DNA of 56,299 bases from Candidatus Aminicenantota bacterium (GCA_003141555.1 PLMN01000032.1:931-57229), one strand, 5' to 3'; shown: positions 44,455 to 54,795, counted from the first letter of the stretch. Notes: a model not told the origin generated them from the letters alone. Numbers and translations are program-made.

Positions 44455-46992
44455 ATGCCGAATAAAGAAGCCGCGGCCCGGATCAAGATCAACAAACTGC
44501 TCGAAGCGGCGAGTTGGCGCTTCTTTCCGGACGGCGGCGTGCCGGCCAACATCTGCCTCGAATCCGCTACTAAAATCAAATGGTGCGATCTGGACGCGCT
44601 CGGCGAGAACTTCGAAAAGACGAAGAACGGGTTCATTGATTTCCTCCTCCTCGACGCCAAAGGCTTTCCGTTCATCGTCCTTGAGGCAAAATCGGAGGAT
44701 AAAAGCCCTCTCGTCGGCAAAGAACAGGCCCGCAAATACGCTCGCGCCCAGAACTGCCGCTTCGTCATCCTCTCCAACGGCAACCTGCACTATTTCTGGG
44801 ACTAGGAACGCGGCAATCCCTACCTCATCACATCCTTCCCGACGCCCGATTCGGTGAACGGCTACCGGCAGATCACTCCAAACCCGCAGCGCCTCATCGA
44901 TGATCTGATCGGTGACGATTACATCGTCCTGACCCAGCGTCCCAATTACCAGTCCGAGGCCGCGTATCGCAACGAATCCGATCGCCCCGCCTATATCCAG
45001 GCCAACAAGCTCTGCTTCCTGCGCCCCTATCAGCTGAAAGCCATTCATGCCCTCCAGCGCGCGGTGAAGGATGGCAAGGACCGCTTCCTCTTCGAGATGG
45101 CGACCGGCACGGGCAAGACGCTCACGGCCGCGGCCGTCATCAAGCTCTTTCTCCGGTCCGGCAACGCTCGCCGCGTCCTCTTCCTCGTCGACCGCCTCGA
45201 GCTCGAAAATCAGGCGCTCAAAGCCTTCAAGGGGCTGCTGGCCGCGGATTTCAAGACCGTTATCTACAAAGAAAACCGCGACGATTGGCGCCGCGCAGAA
45301 ATCGTCGTCACCACCGTCCAGTCCCTTCTTTCCGACAACAAATATCAGCGTTTCTTTTCGCCGACCGATTTCGATCTCGTGATATCCGACGAGGCCCACC
45401 GCTCCATCGGCGGCAACGCCCGCGCCGTCTTCGACTATTTCATCGGCTACAAGCTCGGCCTCACCGCCACGCCCCGCGACTACCTCAAGAAAATCGACCC
45501 ATCCGGCCATAACGTTCGCGATCCCCGCGAGCTCGAGCGCCGCCTTCTTCTCGACACCTACCGTACCTTCGGCTGCGAGAACAGCCAGCCCACCTATCGT
45601 TATTCGCTGCTCGACGGCGTGAAGGAAGGCTACCTCATCAATCCTACGGTCGTCGACGCCCGCACCAACATCACGACCGAGCTGCTCTCCAAGCAGGGCT
45701 TCATCGTCTCTTTCACCGGCGACGACGGCGAGGACAAGCAGGAATCCTTCGAGCATACCGACTTCGAGAAGCGCTTCTTCTCCGACGCGACCAACCAGCT
45801 CTTCTGCAAGACCTTCCTGGAAAACGCCCTGCGCGATCCCGTTTCCGGCGAAATCGGCAAGTCGATCATCTTCGGCGTCAGCCAGAACCATGCGGCCAAG
45901 CTGGCCCAGATCCTCAACCAGATGGCCGACCGCATGTTCCCCGGCAAATATCAGTCCGACTTCGCCGTCCAGGTCACCTCGCAGATTCCCGACGCCCAGC
46001 AGTTCACCATCAACTTCGCCAACAACAACCTGATGGGCTCGGGCAACTTCCTGCCCGCCTACAAGACCAGCAAGGCGCGCGTCTGCGTGACGGTCGGCAT
46101 GATGACCACGGGCTACGACTGCACCGACATCCTCAACCTCGGCCTGTTCCGGCCGATTTTCTCGCCGACCGATTTCATCCAGATCAAGGGCCGCGGCACC
46201 CGCAAACACAACTTCCTCGAACAGCTTTTCGACGAAGGCCTCAAGGACGCCGTCAAGGATCCACGAAAGAAGGCCTTCAAGCTCTTCGATTTCTTCGCCA
46301 ATTGCGAATACTTCGAAGAGAAGTTCTGCTACGACGAAATCCTGAAGCTCCCGCGCCTCGCCGCGAAGGGGAAAGGGGAGGGGGCCGACGGCTCCGTCAT
46401 AATCCCCGGCACTTACGACCACCAGGGCCCGGACCTTATTTCTCGTATCACCGAACAAGCCGTCGGCCCCGAGGGCATGAAGATCGACCGCATGTTCTTC
46501 GAGAAATTCGAGGACACCGTCCGCGAGAATAGAATCATCGCCACCGCCGTCGAAGCCGGCCAATGGGACCGGGTCATCGACTACGTCAACCGGGAAGTCT
46601 TCGACAAGCCCGAGGAGTATTACAACCTCGAGAAGCTCCGCAAATCCGCCGCCGCGGACCGGCGCCTGACCCTGCGCGAGATCCTCGAGAAGATCTTCGG
46701 CCTCATCCCGCGCTTCAAGTCCAAGGACGAGCTGCTCGAGGAGGAGTTCGCCAAGTTCGTCGCCGACGCCAAGCCCACGGAAGCTGAAGCGATCCCGGCG
46801 ATCAAGACCTTTTTCAAGGCCTATGTCACTAGCGACAAGGTGCGCGACATCATCGAGAGCAAGGACTTCACCGATCTGGCCACTAATCCCGCCTTTTCCA
46901 CCCGCGACTTCAAGGCCGTGCCCGCGAAATACCGCACGCTCATCCCCGAATACGTCAAAGATTACGTCCCGCTGAACCAGTTCGCCGCTTAG
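44455..46992 (+). CDS. hsdR: type I restriction endonuclease subunit HsdR, interrupted by an in-frame amber codon
   Basis: One frame of 845 codons plus stop encodes HsdR, except for a single TAG at 44803-44805 (codon 117, after LHYFWD and before ERGNPYLI). Before it is the complete nuclease core: D62 in GFIDFLLL and E77-x-K79 in VLEAKSED. After it are the helicase motor (MATGTGKTLTAAA, SDEAHRS, GRGTRKHN) and the C-terminal helical part. GTG 44854 or later could restart translation. The result is either a dead enzyme, a split nuclease plus motor pair, or one that depends on read-through. HsdR cuts unmodified DNA after ATP-driven translocation with HsdM and HsdS, encoded just downstream (26-base gap). 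Confidence 0.85.
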
Positions 46993-47017
46993 AGGCCGCC
47001 TAAAGCAAAGGACCGAC

Positions 47018-49519
47018 ATGCTCGATACCGATACCAAGCGCCGCATCGACACCGCCCGCGACATCCTCGTCGGCAAAGTGCCCGATCCCAAGAGCCAGGT
47101 CGAGCAGATCACCATCGCCCTGATCTACAAGTTCATGGACGACATGGACGCCGAGAGCGAGGAGTTCGGCGGGAAGCGCAAGTTCTTCGCCCGCGAATTC
47201 GCCCGCTACGGCTGGGCCAAGCTCATGCGCTCCGGCCTGGGCGGCCACGAGACGCTGAACCTCTATGCCGAGGCCATCGCCAAGATGCCGGAAAACCCCG
47301 GCATCCCGCCGCTCTTCCGCGACATCTTTAAGAACGCTTATCTGCCCTACCGCGATCCCGAGACACTGCGCGCCTTCCTCAAGGTCATCGACGAGTTCAC
47401 CTACGACCACTCCGAGCGCCTCGGCGATGCCTTCGAGTATTTGCTCTCCGTGCTCGGCTCCCAGGGCGATGCCGGCCAGTTCCGGACGCCGCGCCACATC
47501 ATCGATTTCATGGTCGAAATCGTCGATCCCAAGAAGACCGAGACCGTGCTCGACCCGGCCTGCGGCACCGCCGGATTCCTGATCTCGTCCTACAAGCACA
47601 TCCTCAAGGCCAACACCGACGCCAAAGGCAACAGCACCCTGACGCCCGACGAAAAGAGCCGCCTCGCACGGAACTTCACGGGCTACGACATCTCGCCCGA
47701 CATGGTCCGCTTGTCGCTCGTGAACCTATATCTGCACGGCTTCGCCGACCCACACATTTACGAGTACGATACCCTCACCAGCATGGACCGCTGGAACGAA
47801 TATGCCGACGTGATCCTCGCCAATCCGCCCTTCATGTCGCCGAAAGGCGGCATCAAGCCCCACAACCGTTTTTCGGTTCAGTCCAAACGCAGCGAAGTGC
47901 TGTTTGTGGACTACATGGCTGAGCACCTCACGCCCAACGGCCGCGCGGGCATTATCGTGCCTGAGGGGATCATCTTCCAAAGCCAGACAGCTTATAAGCA
48001 ACTGCGCAAGATGCTGGTTGAGGAGTATCTCGTCGCCGTCGTCTCGCTTCCGGCGGGCGTATTCAATCCTTATTCTGGCGTGAAGACTTCGATATTGATT
48101 CTCGATAAGTCATTGGCCAAGAAGGCCAACACCATCGCCTTCTTCAAGGTTGAGAACGACGGCTTTGGCCTTGGTGCCCAAAGGCGGGAGATTGAGAAGA
48201 ACGATCTGCCCCAAGCTCGAGCCGCGATCAGCGAATACCTTCGCCAGGTGCGGGCGGGGGAATTGGCCGAGGGATTCAAGCCAACCCTTGGGCAGATTGT
48301 CGAAAAGCTTAAGGTTTCATCCAATGGCGAGTTCAACCTAGGCGGGGAGCGATATAGGCAGGCAATAGCGTACAGTCACGTTTTTCCGTTGGTGAGGATC
48401 GGCGACATATGCGAAATCAACCCACCCAAAAGCCAATTGGCCGAGTTGCCGCCTGATACAAGTGTTTCGTTCGTGCCAATGGCAGATCTAAACGAACACC
48501 GCATAACATTCCAACCCAGTGAAGAGAAGCGTCTTTCTGAAGTATCGGCCGGCTACACTTACTTTGAAGAAAACGATATTCTTCTCGCAAAAGTGACGCC
48601 TTGCTTCGAGAACGGGAAGGCAGGCATAGCGCGGAGTCTCCAAAATGGGATCGGATTCGGTTCTAGCGAGTTTTATGTTTTACGACCGACTAGCCAGGTT
48701 CTACCTGAGTGGATTTATTTTTGCGTGACGCATCCATTGTTTAGAGATGCTGCCATCGCCAAAATGACTGGAACCGGCGGGCTGCAACGCGTTCCAAAAA
48801 GTTATATTGTAAACTTTCAGATTCCCCTGCCGCCTCTACCGGTACAGAAGAAAATCGTGGCTGAGATCGAGGGCTACCAGAAAGTCATCGACGGCGCCCA
48901 CGCAGTTATTGAAAACTACCACCCCCACATTCCTATCCACCCCGACTGGCCAATCGTGTCACTTGAAGAAATATGCGAGATCATGCGGGGCAAATTCTCT
49001 TATCGCCCGAGAAACGAACCCAGATTTTATGGCGGCAAATATCCGTTCATTCAAACTGGCGACATCGTTCGGGCTAACGGCGGGAAGATAGCCTACACGC
49101 AAACTCTAAATGAGGAAGGGCTTTCAGTGAGTAAGTTGTTTCAACCGCCCATAGTTGTGATTTCGATTGCAGCGAATATCGGAGACACTGCCGTTCTCGA
49201 CTTTCCATCATGTTTTCCCGACAGCGTTGTCGGTCTAATTCCAAAGGACGTAGTAGATGCCCACTTCTTGGAATTGGCCATGCGGACAAAAAAGCAATAT
49301 CTGAACGATATCGCGCCGCAAGCAGCGCAGAAAAACATCAATATTGAGATTCTGCGAACTGTTAAGATTCCTATTCCACCTCTCGCCACGCAACAAGCCA
49401 TCGTAGCCGAGATCGAAGCCGAGCAAGCTCTTGTCGCGGCCAACCGCGAGCTGATTGCGCGCTTTGAGAAAAAGATTCAAAACACTCTTGCCCGCATCTG
49501 GGGGCAGGATAACCAATAA
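47018..49519 (+). CDS. fused type I methyltransferase and specificity subunit (HsdM-HsdS)
   Basis: The 833-residue protein joins HsdM and HsdS, normally separate. HsdM part: N-terminal helical domain, SAM motif DPACGTAGF (179-187) and catalytic NPPF (269-272), which marks N6-adenine methylation. HsdS part from about residue 455: two target recognition domains (about 460-600 and 640-785) split by the conserved helix IVAEIEGYQKVIDGAHAVI and closed by IVAEIEAEQALVAANRELI. The two recognition domains are visibly AT-richer than the conserved helices and the HsdM half, a sign of recognition-domain exchange. Recognition sequence is unknown. AAAGGA precedes the ATG. Confidence 0.92.
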   Translation: MLDTDTKRRIDTARDILVGKVPDPKSQVEQITIALIYKFMDDMDAESEEFGGKRKFFAREFARYGWAKLMRSGLGGHETLNLYAEAIAKMPENPGIPPLFRDIFKNAYLPYRDPETLRAFLKVIDEFTYDHSERLGDAFEYLLSVLGSQGDAGQFRTPRHIIDFMVEIVDPKKTETVLDPACGTAGFLISSYKHILKANTDAKGNSTLTPDEKSRLARNFTGYDISPDMVRLSLVNLYLHGFADPHIYEYDTLTSMDRWNEYADVILANPPFMSPKGGIKPHNRFSVQSKRSEVLFVDYMAEHLTPNGRAGIIVPEGIIFQSQTAYKQLRKMLVEEYLVAVVSLPAGVFNPYSGVKTSILILDKSLAKKANTIAFFKVENDGFGLGAQRREIEKNDLPQARAAISEYLRQVRAGELAEGFKPTLGQIVEKLKVSSNGEFNLGGERYRQAIAYSHVFPLVRIGDICEINPPKSQLAELPPDTSVSFVPMADLNEHRITFQPSEEKRLSEVSAGYTYFEENDILLAKVTPCFENGKAGIARSLQNGIGFGSSEFYVLRPTSQVLPEWIYFCVTHPLFRDAAIAKMTGTGGLQRVPKSYIVNFQIPLPPLPVQKKIVAEIEGYQKVIDGAHAVIENYHPHIPIHPDWPIVSLEEICEIMRGKFSYRPRNEPRFYGGKYPFIQTGDIVRANGGKIAYTQTLNEEGLSVSKLFQPPIVVISIAANIGDTAVLDFPSCFPDSVVGLIPKDVVDAHFLELAMRTKKQYLNDIAPQAAQKNINIEILRTVKIPIPPLATQQAIVAEIEAEQALVAANRELIARFEKKIQNTLARIWGQDNQ

Positions 49520-49576
49520 GTGAATCATTAGCAGAATGAAGCGAACCAAGTGACTAGCGCTAGGTCGTGAACCAAT

Positions 49577-50446
49577 ATGAGAAAAAAACCGTTTTATTCT
49601 GTTAGGACTGGTAAAAATCCGTTGTCTGCGCACTTTGATTTTGTAACTCTCAAAGAGCTCTTTAAAAATATCTTCGTACACTTCGAGGATGAAGGCTACT
49701 TTCAAGAGGCGCTTGGATTTGATTGTGTTGATTCTGGTTTCATTGCGGGTGCATTGGGCCATGACCTTGCAGGTACTCTGCTCCTGGAGTTGCGGAAAAA
49801 AGATCTAACTCCGATCAGAACTAGGATCGAATATTATTCCGAAGACGACCTTTTCGACATTATCGAATTTCTGTACGAAAACTGCTCGAAGCCTGTTAAG
49901 CGCCACTATCATAGTTACAGTGATTGTGGTTGGCATTGTGAAACTTTTGATCGCGAACTAGGACGCCAGGAATATCGCGAGAAAATTAATAGTGTCCTTG
50001 CAGTATATGAACGTGGATACGAGCTCTCTTTCGATGGCGAGCTTATGGGTAAGGCCGATTCGGGGCTTGAAAAACTCCTTGATGCGCCGTTGCCACCCTA
50101 CGATCCAGATAATATCTCTGCAAGAGTCGAGGCGGCAAAGCTCAAATTCTTGAGATATCGATCATCAATGGATGAGCGGCGAGATGCAATTCGAGATTTG
50201 GCGGATGTCCTGGAATATCTTAGGCCAAAACTTAAAAAAGCCATAACGGCAAAGGATGAAGATGATCTTTTCAATTTGGCGAATAACTTTGGCATCAGGC
50301 ACCATAATTTAAAGCAAAAAACTGGATATGATAAACCGATATGGTACAGTTGGATGTTCTATTATTATTTAGCTACCATTCATGCGGGAGTCCGACTAAT
50401 TGAACGGCTTGAGTCACAGTGCTCTAAAGTCGGGAAGATAAAGTAA
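49577..50446 (+). CDS. AbiJ/HEPN-like putative abortive-infection protein
   Basis: The 289-residue protein has an N-terminal region resembling the AbiJ N-terminal type 4 domain (DIIEFLYENCSKPV, GRQEYREKINSVLAVYERGY). A helical C-terminal region contains NNFGIRHHNLKQKTGYDKP followed by a hydrophobic helix; the Arg-His-His cluster is the likely HEPN-type ribonuclease site. Such proteins act in phage-triggered cell arrest. It is 57 bases after the restriction genes and AT-rich. I recognise the family only by pattern, so the family name is provisional; the context (restriction system before, DUF262 and AIPR after) supports a defence role. Confidence 0.55.
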   Translation: MRKKPFYSVRTGKNPLSAHFDFVTLKELFKNIFVHFEDEGYFQEALGFDCVDSGFIAGALGHDLAGTLLLELRKKDLTPIRTRIEYYSEDDLFDIIEFLYENCSKPVKRHYHSYSDCGWHCETFDRELGRQEYREKINSVLAVYERGYELSFDGELMGKADSGLEKLLDAPLPPYDPDNISARVEAAKLKFLRYRSSMDERRDAIRDLADVLEYLRPKLKKAITAKDEDDLFNLANNFGIRHHNLKQKTGYDKPIWYSWMFYYYLATIHAGVRLIERLESQCSKVGKIK

Positions 50447-50518
50447 TGAAGGAAGATCAATAGCCTTGAATAATCTTCAACGCATAAAGGCGTAAGCTTA
50501 TTTAGCTGAAGGTGATAA

Positions 50519-51199
50519 ATGAAACGCGGAGAGAGCATCAAGGCGCTATTGCGGAAGGTAAATAAGGACCTAGCCGAATTACATACTGTATATGAAACAT
50601 CCCTTCATGATGAGCATGTCAATGAGGAATTGAAGATTGCAATAAAAAATATATTCGAAAACCTACGTTCATGTTTAGATTATTTAGCTCAAGAAATTTA
50701 TGAAGTATTTTGGGGCATTGAAAAGAAGCCTGAACGACTTTATTTTCCTATACGCTCAACGGCAAGTAATTTCAATCAGGCAATCGAGAATGATTTTCCA
50801 GAATTACCCAAAAAGTCAAAAGCGGTGTTCGATATTCTAGAAGCAGTGCAACCTTATAGGGATCCTTGGCTTGGGCAATTCAACAGGCTAAATAATTACA
50901 ATAAGCATCAAGATCTTGTCGAGCAAACCCGGACCGAAATGAGACAGGTCAAGGTTTCGCGCGGCGAAGGCTCTGTTAGTTGGGGCCCCGGCGTGACATT
51001 TGGTTCGGGGGTAAGTATTTTGGGTGTTCCCATCGATCCTAGAACCCAGATGCCAGTCCCTAATACAATCGCGAAAACTGAAGTAAATATTTGGGTGGAC
51101 TTTAAATTCAGAGAGATAGATCAGTCAGTCCTTCCCTTTTTGCAATTATCGCTGCAGAAAGTAGAGAAAATATTCCGAGATCTAGAGGCTTACATTTAA
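50519..51199 (+). CDS. helical hypothetical protein, possible HEPN-like
   Basis: The 226-residue protein begins with a long helical region containing NIFENLRSCLDYLAQEIYE and a later FNRLNNYNKHQDLV. The pair of an Arg-rich helix with Asp and a conserved N-x-x-N-K-H resembles the HEPN-like helical proteins often found in defence islands, but the R-x4-H catalytic pair is not certain. The C-terminal third is beta-rich with a glycine stretch (SWGPGVTFGSGVSI). I do not assign a function. It lies 72 bases after the AbiJ-like gene and 81 bases before the DUF262 gene, with GCGGAGAG near the start. Confidence 0.5.
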   Translation: MKRGESIKALLRKVNKDLAELHTVYETSLHDEHVNEELKIAIKNIFENLRSCLDYLAQEIYEVFWGIEKKPERLYFPIRSTASNFNQAIENDFPELPKKSKAVFDILEAVQPYRDPWLGQFNRLNNYNKHQDLVEQTRTEMRQVKVSRGEGSVSWGPGVTFGSGVSILGVPIDPRTQMPVPNTIAKTEVNIWVDFKFREIDQSVLPFLQLSLQKVEKIFRDLEAYI

Positions 51200-51280
51200 T
51201 GGCTACCATATCGTTCCGGCAGATCGTTTACCGCGGTCGCCCGATGAAAGACGTTAAAAACAGTTTGGAGCAAAAATAAA

Positions 51281-52981
51281 ATGGAATACATTCCAGTTCG
51301 AGTTAGCGATATTATCCGGCAAGTAAATCATGACATCTATTTACCAGCTATCCAGCGCGAATTTACCTGGGGTACCGACCGCGTTGAGCGATTATTCGAC
51401 TCAATCATGGCCGATTTTCCTATCGGCTCTTTTCTGTTTTGGCGACTTGAGCAGAAGAATAAAGACGAGTGGCCGATTTATGAATTTGTGAGGGAATTCG
51501 ACGCAGAATTTCCTCATAATCGTCTTGCGAACATGGCTGGAATCACTAAGGATATCACCCTCGTCCTTGATGGACAGCAAAGAATCACATCGCTTTCAAT
51601 CGGTCTGCGAGGCTCATTTCGGTTTTTTCACTACCGCTGGAAAAAGACCCGGCTCTATTTGAACCTATTGAAACCGGCTATGCCAAATGATGATAACCCA
51701 GAAGAACTGACATATGGCTTCTCTTTTCGAGAAAGTCCCGAATCAGATGGTGTAACGCCGCAGCTTTGGTACTTGGTTGGGCGAATTCTGGACTATGAAG
51801 ACGCCGAAGATGCAAAATTAGATATGAAGCAACAACTAGCGGTGTTATCAGAAGAACAGCGAGATAACGCTAACAAGCTTATTGGTCGATTGCACAACCG
51901 AATCCATACAACACTCGTTGGCAACTATTTTATGGAGAAGTCTCAAGACTATGAAAAGGTATTAGAAATCTTCGTGCGGGCCAATTCAGCGGGACAGCCG
52001 CTTGAGTACTCTGATCTTTTACTAGCTACTGCCACTGCAAAATGGGAGACTTTGGACGCCCGCAGCGAAATCCATAATTTCACCGATTCGCTCAACGAGC
52101 TCGGCAATGGATATAGCTTTGGCAAAGACTTTGTACTGAAGGCTTGCCTTTACCTCAGCGAGAACCTGCCGATCCAATATAAAGTCAAGAACTTCACGAG
52201 AAAGAACCTACGAATTATCGAAGGTAATTGGGAGCAAGTTAAGGACTATCTTTCGACGACGATACGGCTTATAGCCCGCTTTGGTTTTAACGCCAAGAAT
52301 GTTGTTGCCCCCCTTGCGTTGCTGCCAATCGCATTCTACCTAATGAAGCGTGGCAACTCCTCTTTCGATAAATCCTCCAGGGCGGAAGACGCCGATACGC
52401 AGATCGCCATTCGAAAATGGTTTATCTTTTCAACACTCAAGAATGCTTTTGGCGGTTCGTCTGACACAACATTGACTCGGCTGCGAGAATTATTGAACAA
52501 TTGCGATCCCACGAAATCGTTTCCTTCCGAGATTCTTTATAGGTCGCTGGAAATCGAGCCTCGACTTAATGACGCTGAAATCGATCGTATTATGGGCTAT
52601 GGATATCAAGGCCGCTACACCTATCTCGTTTTATCGTTACTCTACCCTGACCGAGATTGGAAAGATGCAATTTTTCATGAGGATCACATTTTTCCAAAGT
52701 CTGAGTTTCAGGTACGGTCCTTAAAGAAACGAGAATACGATGAAACGAAGATTCTATCCTATATGTCAAAATACAACATCCTTTCCAACCTTCAATTGCT
52801 TACAGATAACGAGAATATTTCGAAAAACGCGACGCCATTTGACGAATGGATTCAAACGCGAGAAATAATGTTTCGCAAACGTCATCTAATTCCAGATCTC
52901 CCGAGCTTCGGGTTTGACAACTTTGAAGAGTTCTCTAAAGCCCGGACTGCCCTGATCGAGGCAGAGCTGAAGAAACTATAG
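51281..52981 (+). CDS. DUF262/HNH protein, GmrSD-like type IV restriction enzyme
   Basis: The 566-residue protein has an N-terminal DUF262 domain (ParB/sulfiredoxin-like) with YLPAIQREFTW and the signature DGQQRITSL (97-105). Its C-terminal domain carries FHEDHIFPKSEF (about 464-475), the His-Asp-His core of an HNH nuclease like DUF1524/GmrD. GmrSD enzymes cut glucosylated or otherwise modified phage DNA in a nucleotide-dependent way. The single-chain form is common. The next gene, AIPR family, starts 41 bases after the stop, so the two may be co-expressed. Confidence 0.85.
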   Translation: MEYIPVRVSDIIRQVNHDIYLPAIQREFTWGTDRVERLFDSIMADFPIGSFLFWRLEQKNKDEWPIYEFVREFDAEFPHNRLANMAGITKDITLVLDGQQRITSLSIGLRGSFRFFHYRWKKTRLYLNLLKPAMPNDDNPEELTYGFSFRESPESDGVTPQLWYLVGRILDYEDAEDAKLDMKQQLAVLSEEQRDNANKLIGRLHNRIHTTLVGNYFMEKSQDYEKVLEIFVRANSAGQPLEYSDLLLATATAKWETLDARSEIHNFTDSLNELGNGYSFGKDFVLKACLYLSENLPIQYKVKNFTRKNLRIIEGNWEQVKDYLSTTIRLIARFGFNAKNVVAPLALLPIAFYLMKRGNSSFDKSSRAEDADTQIAIRKWFIFSTLKNAFGGSSDTTLTRLRELLNNCDPTKSFPSEILYRSLEIEPRLNDAEIDRIMGYGYQGRYTYLVLSLLYPDRDWKDAIFHEDHIFPKSEFQVRSLKKREYDETKILSYMSKYNILSNLQLLTDNENISKNATPFDEWIQTREIMFRKRHLIPDLPSFGFDNFEEFSKARTALIEAELKKL

Positions 52982-53022
52982 AATTACTTTGACCCATCTT
53001 AAGAAAGATTAGAGGTAGAAAT

Positions 53023-54795
53023 ATGGTAATCACTGATCGCGATATTGATCAAGCGTTTTCGGATCTCAAACAAACTTGCGGAGGAGTCCGCAACGACTAC
53101 TTTGGCCTTTTATATATAGAGAAAGAATTTGGCGTCGAACGCGATCGAGCTATAGCCAACGTCGCTTTTGGCGGAAATGACTACGGAGTCGATGGGTTCC
53201 ATTTCGATTATGAACGGCGCAATCTTTATCTATTCCAATTCAAGTATTCAGATTCGCACGCACAGTTCAAGTCGTCGTTTACCAGGCTTATCGATGCCGG
53301 CATGGAGCGCATTTTTGGAGCACAAAGCCAAGATCAACTACAGAATCAGCTATTACTTCAGATCAAGAGCTGTCTAATCCACAATGAAGCGGTTATAGAT
53401 CGAGTCTGTATTCACTTTGTGTTCACTGGCGATCCAGCGGACGCTGAGCGAAGTCAGGTACTTGATAAGCTACGTGAGGACTTGGAGAACAAAAAGTACC
53501 TTATCGATCAGCGCCTCGGTCGGCCTGTCACACTCGTTATCGAATTTCGATCAGCGCGAACTCGCAAGGTCAGCCCGACGACTCATCTCCGAAAGACGCA
53601 TACTTATCCCGTTCAACTTGACCAGACCGTGACACGGACCGGACCGAACGGCGAGAGCATGAGAATTGGATTTATCCGGCTTGTAGATCTAGACGCGATG
53701 TATCGGGAAATGGGCCAGCGGTTTTACGAGCGGAACATCAGAGCCGCATTACCGGAGTATGAAGCCGTCAATCGATCTATCCAGCAATCTCTCAAGCGAA
53801 TTATAATTGATGAGAAGGAAGATGCAGCTGTCTTCGCTTTTAACCATAACGGCGTAACTCTCTTTGCCGAGGCGCTGAGCCAGATAGACACTCAGTTTCA
53901 GATCACCGAGCCACGCCTCCTAAACGGTGCTCAGACGGTAACCACGTTCTCGAGATTCCTGAAGGCGAACGAAGGCAATAATCTTTTAACACGGCAAAAA
54001 AGTGTACTTCAATCTGTCCGTGTATTGTGCCGTATTATCACTAACGCTCTTCCGGAGTTTGTCACAACCGTCACGATTAACAATAATCGTCAAAACCCGG
54101 TTGATCCGTGGAATCTTCATGCGAACGATATGATCCAGCTTGAGATACAGGATAAATTTCTTAATGATTTGAAAATTTACTATGCGCGTCAGGAGCGGGC
54201 ATTTGAAAATTTAAGCGATGAAGATCTGGAAGAACAGGGTATTACTGGGTACAAGGCTATTGAGTTAATCCGACTTGCACGCACGTTTCTTGTAAGCGAC
54301 GGCGAAGTTGATAAACTTTCGCGGTTCCGTGATGTATTCGAAGATGATCGAATTTATAGCCAGGTTTTCAATCAAAATCGGGTTAGGGCAGACTCCCGCA
54401 AAATACTCCTTTGCTACAAAATTCAGTTTCGAATTGGGCGCCTTGCAAAGGACATAGTAGATAAGGGCTCGAACAAATATGCTTATGTACAGCGCGCAAG
54501 AAACTTGCTATGGGCACTTCTTTGTCAGGCGATCCTGAATGATCCAAAGCTCGAGGATTACGCTGAGGAGTTTGGACGTGGGCTCAGTCTCGAAGCCCAA
54601 TATACAGAGTGGCTTTCTGGCTTAGCAACCACCCGGTGCCGCTTCATCTTGTCGGATCTTGTCGAGGATAAGTTATACGCACCTAAAGCAGCCGAGGGAA
54701 ACTTCAGTTTCATGCGGACAAACGCCGCTTACAAACGCTCAATGGAGATTGCGTACAAACGCTTTCATTGGGTGGAGATGCATTTGAATAGGTAA
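53023..54795 (+). CDS. AIPR-family abortive-infection protein
   Basis: The 590-residue protein contains at the N terminus FGGNDYGVDGFHFD followed by NLYLFQFKYS, with Asp57, Gln72 and Lys74 in the arrangement of a PD-(D/E)xK-type nuclease. The central part has the AIPR pattern (FYERNIRAALPEYEAVN, FAFNHNGVTLFAEAL, LLNGAQTVTTF, TVTINNNRQNPV). AIPR proteins block phage growth at a cost to the cell in some systems; the mechanism is not settled. GTAGAAAT precedes the ATG. It follows the DUF262 gene and is low-GC. Confidence 0.85.
   Translation: MVITDRDIDQAFSDLKQTCGGVRNDYFGLLYIEKEFGVERDRAIANVAFGGNDYGVDGFHFDYERRNLYLFQFKYSDSHAQFKSSFTRLIDAGMERIFGAQSQDQLQNQLLLQIKSCLIHNEAVIDRVCIHFVFTGDPADAERSQVLDKLREDLENKKYLIDQRLGRPVTLVIEFRSARTRKVSPTTHLRKTHTYPVQLDQTVTRTGPNGESMRIGFIRLVDLDAMYREMGQRFYERNIRAALPEYEAVNRSIQQSLKRIIIDEKEDAAVFAFNHNGVTLFAEALSQIDTQFQITEPRLLNGAQTVTTFSRFLKANEGNNLLTRQKSVLQSVRVLCRIITNALPEFVTTVTINNNRQNPVDPWNLHANDMIQLEIQDKFLNDLKIYYARQERAFENLSDEDLEEQGITGYKAIELIRLARTFLVSDGEVDKLSRFRDVFEDDRIYSQVFNQNRVRADSRKILLCYKIQFRIGRLAKDIVDKGSNKYAYVQRARNLLWALLCQAILNDPKLEDYAEEFGRGLSLEAQYTEWLSGLATTRCRFILSDLVEDKLYAPKAAEGNFSFMRTNAAYKRSMEIAYKRFHWVEMHLNR

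Noticed and set aside
44449-47115. 888-codon minus-strand frame opposite hsdR
   Set aside because: Mirror of the codon bias of hsdR; repetitive acidic and Val-rich translation with no domain.
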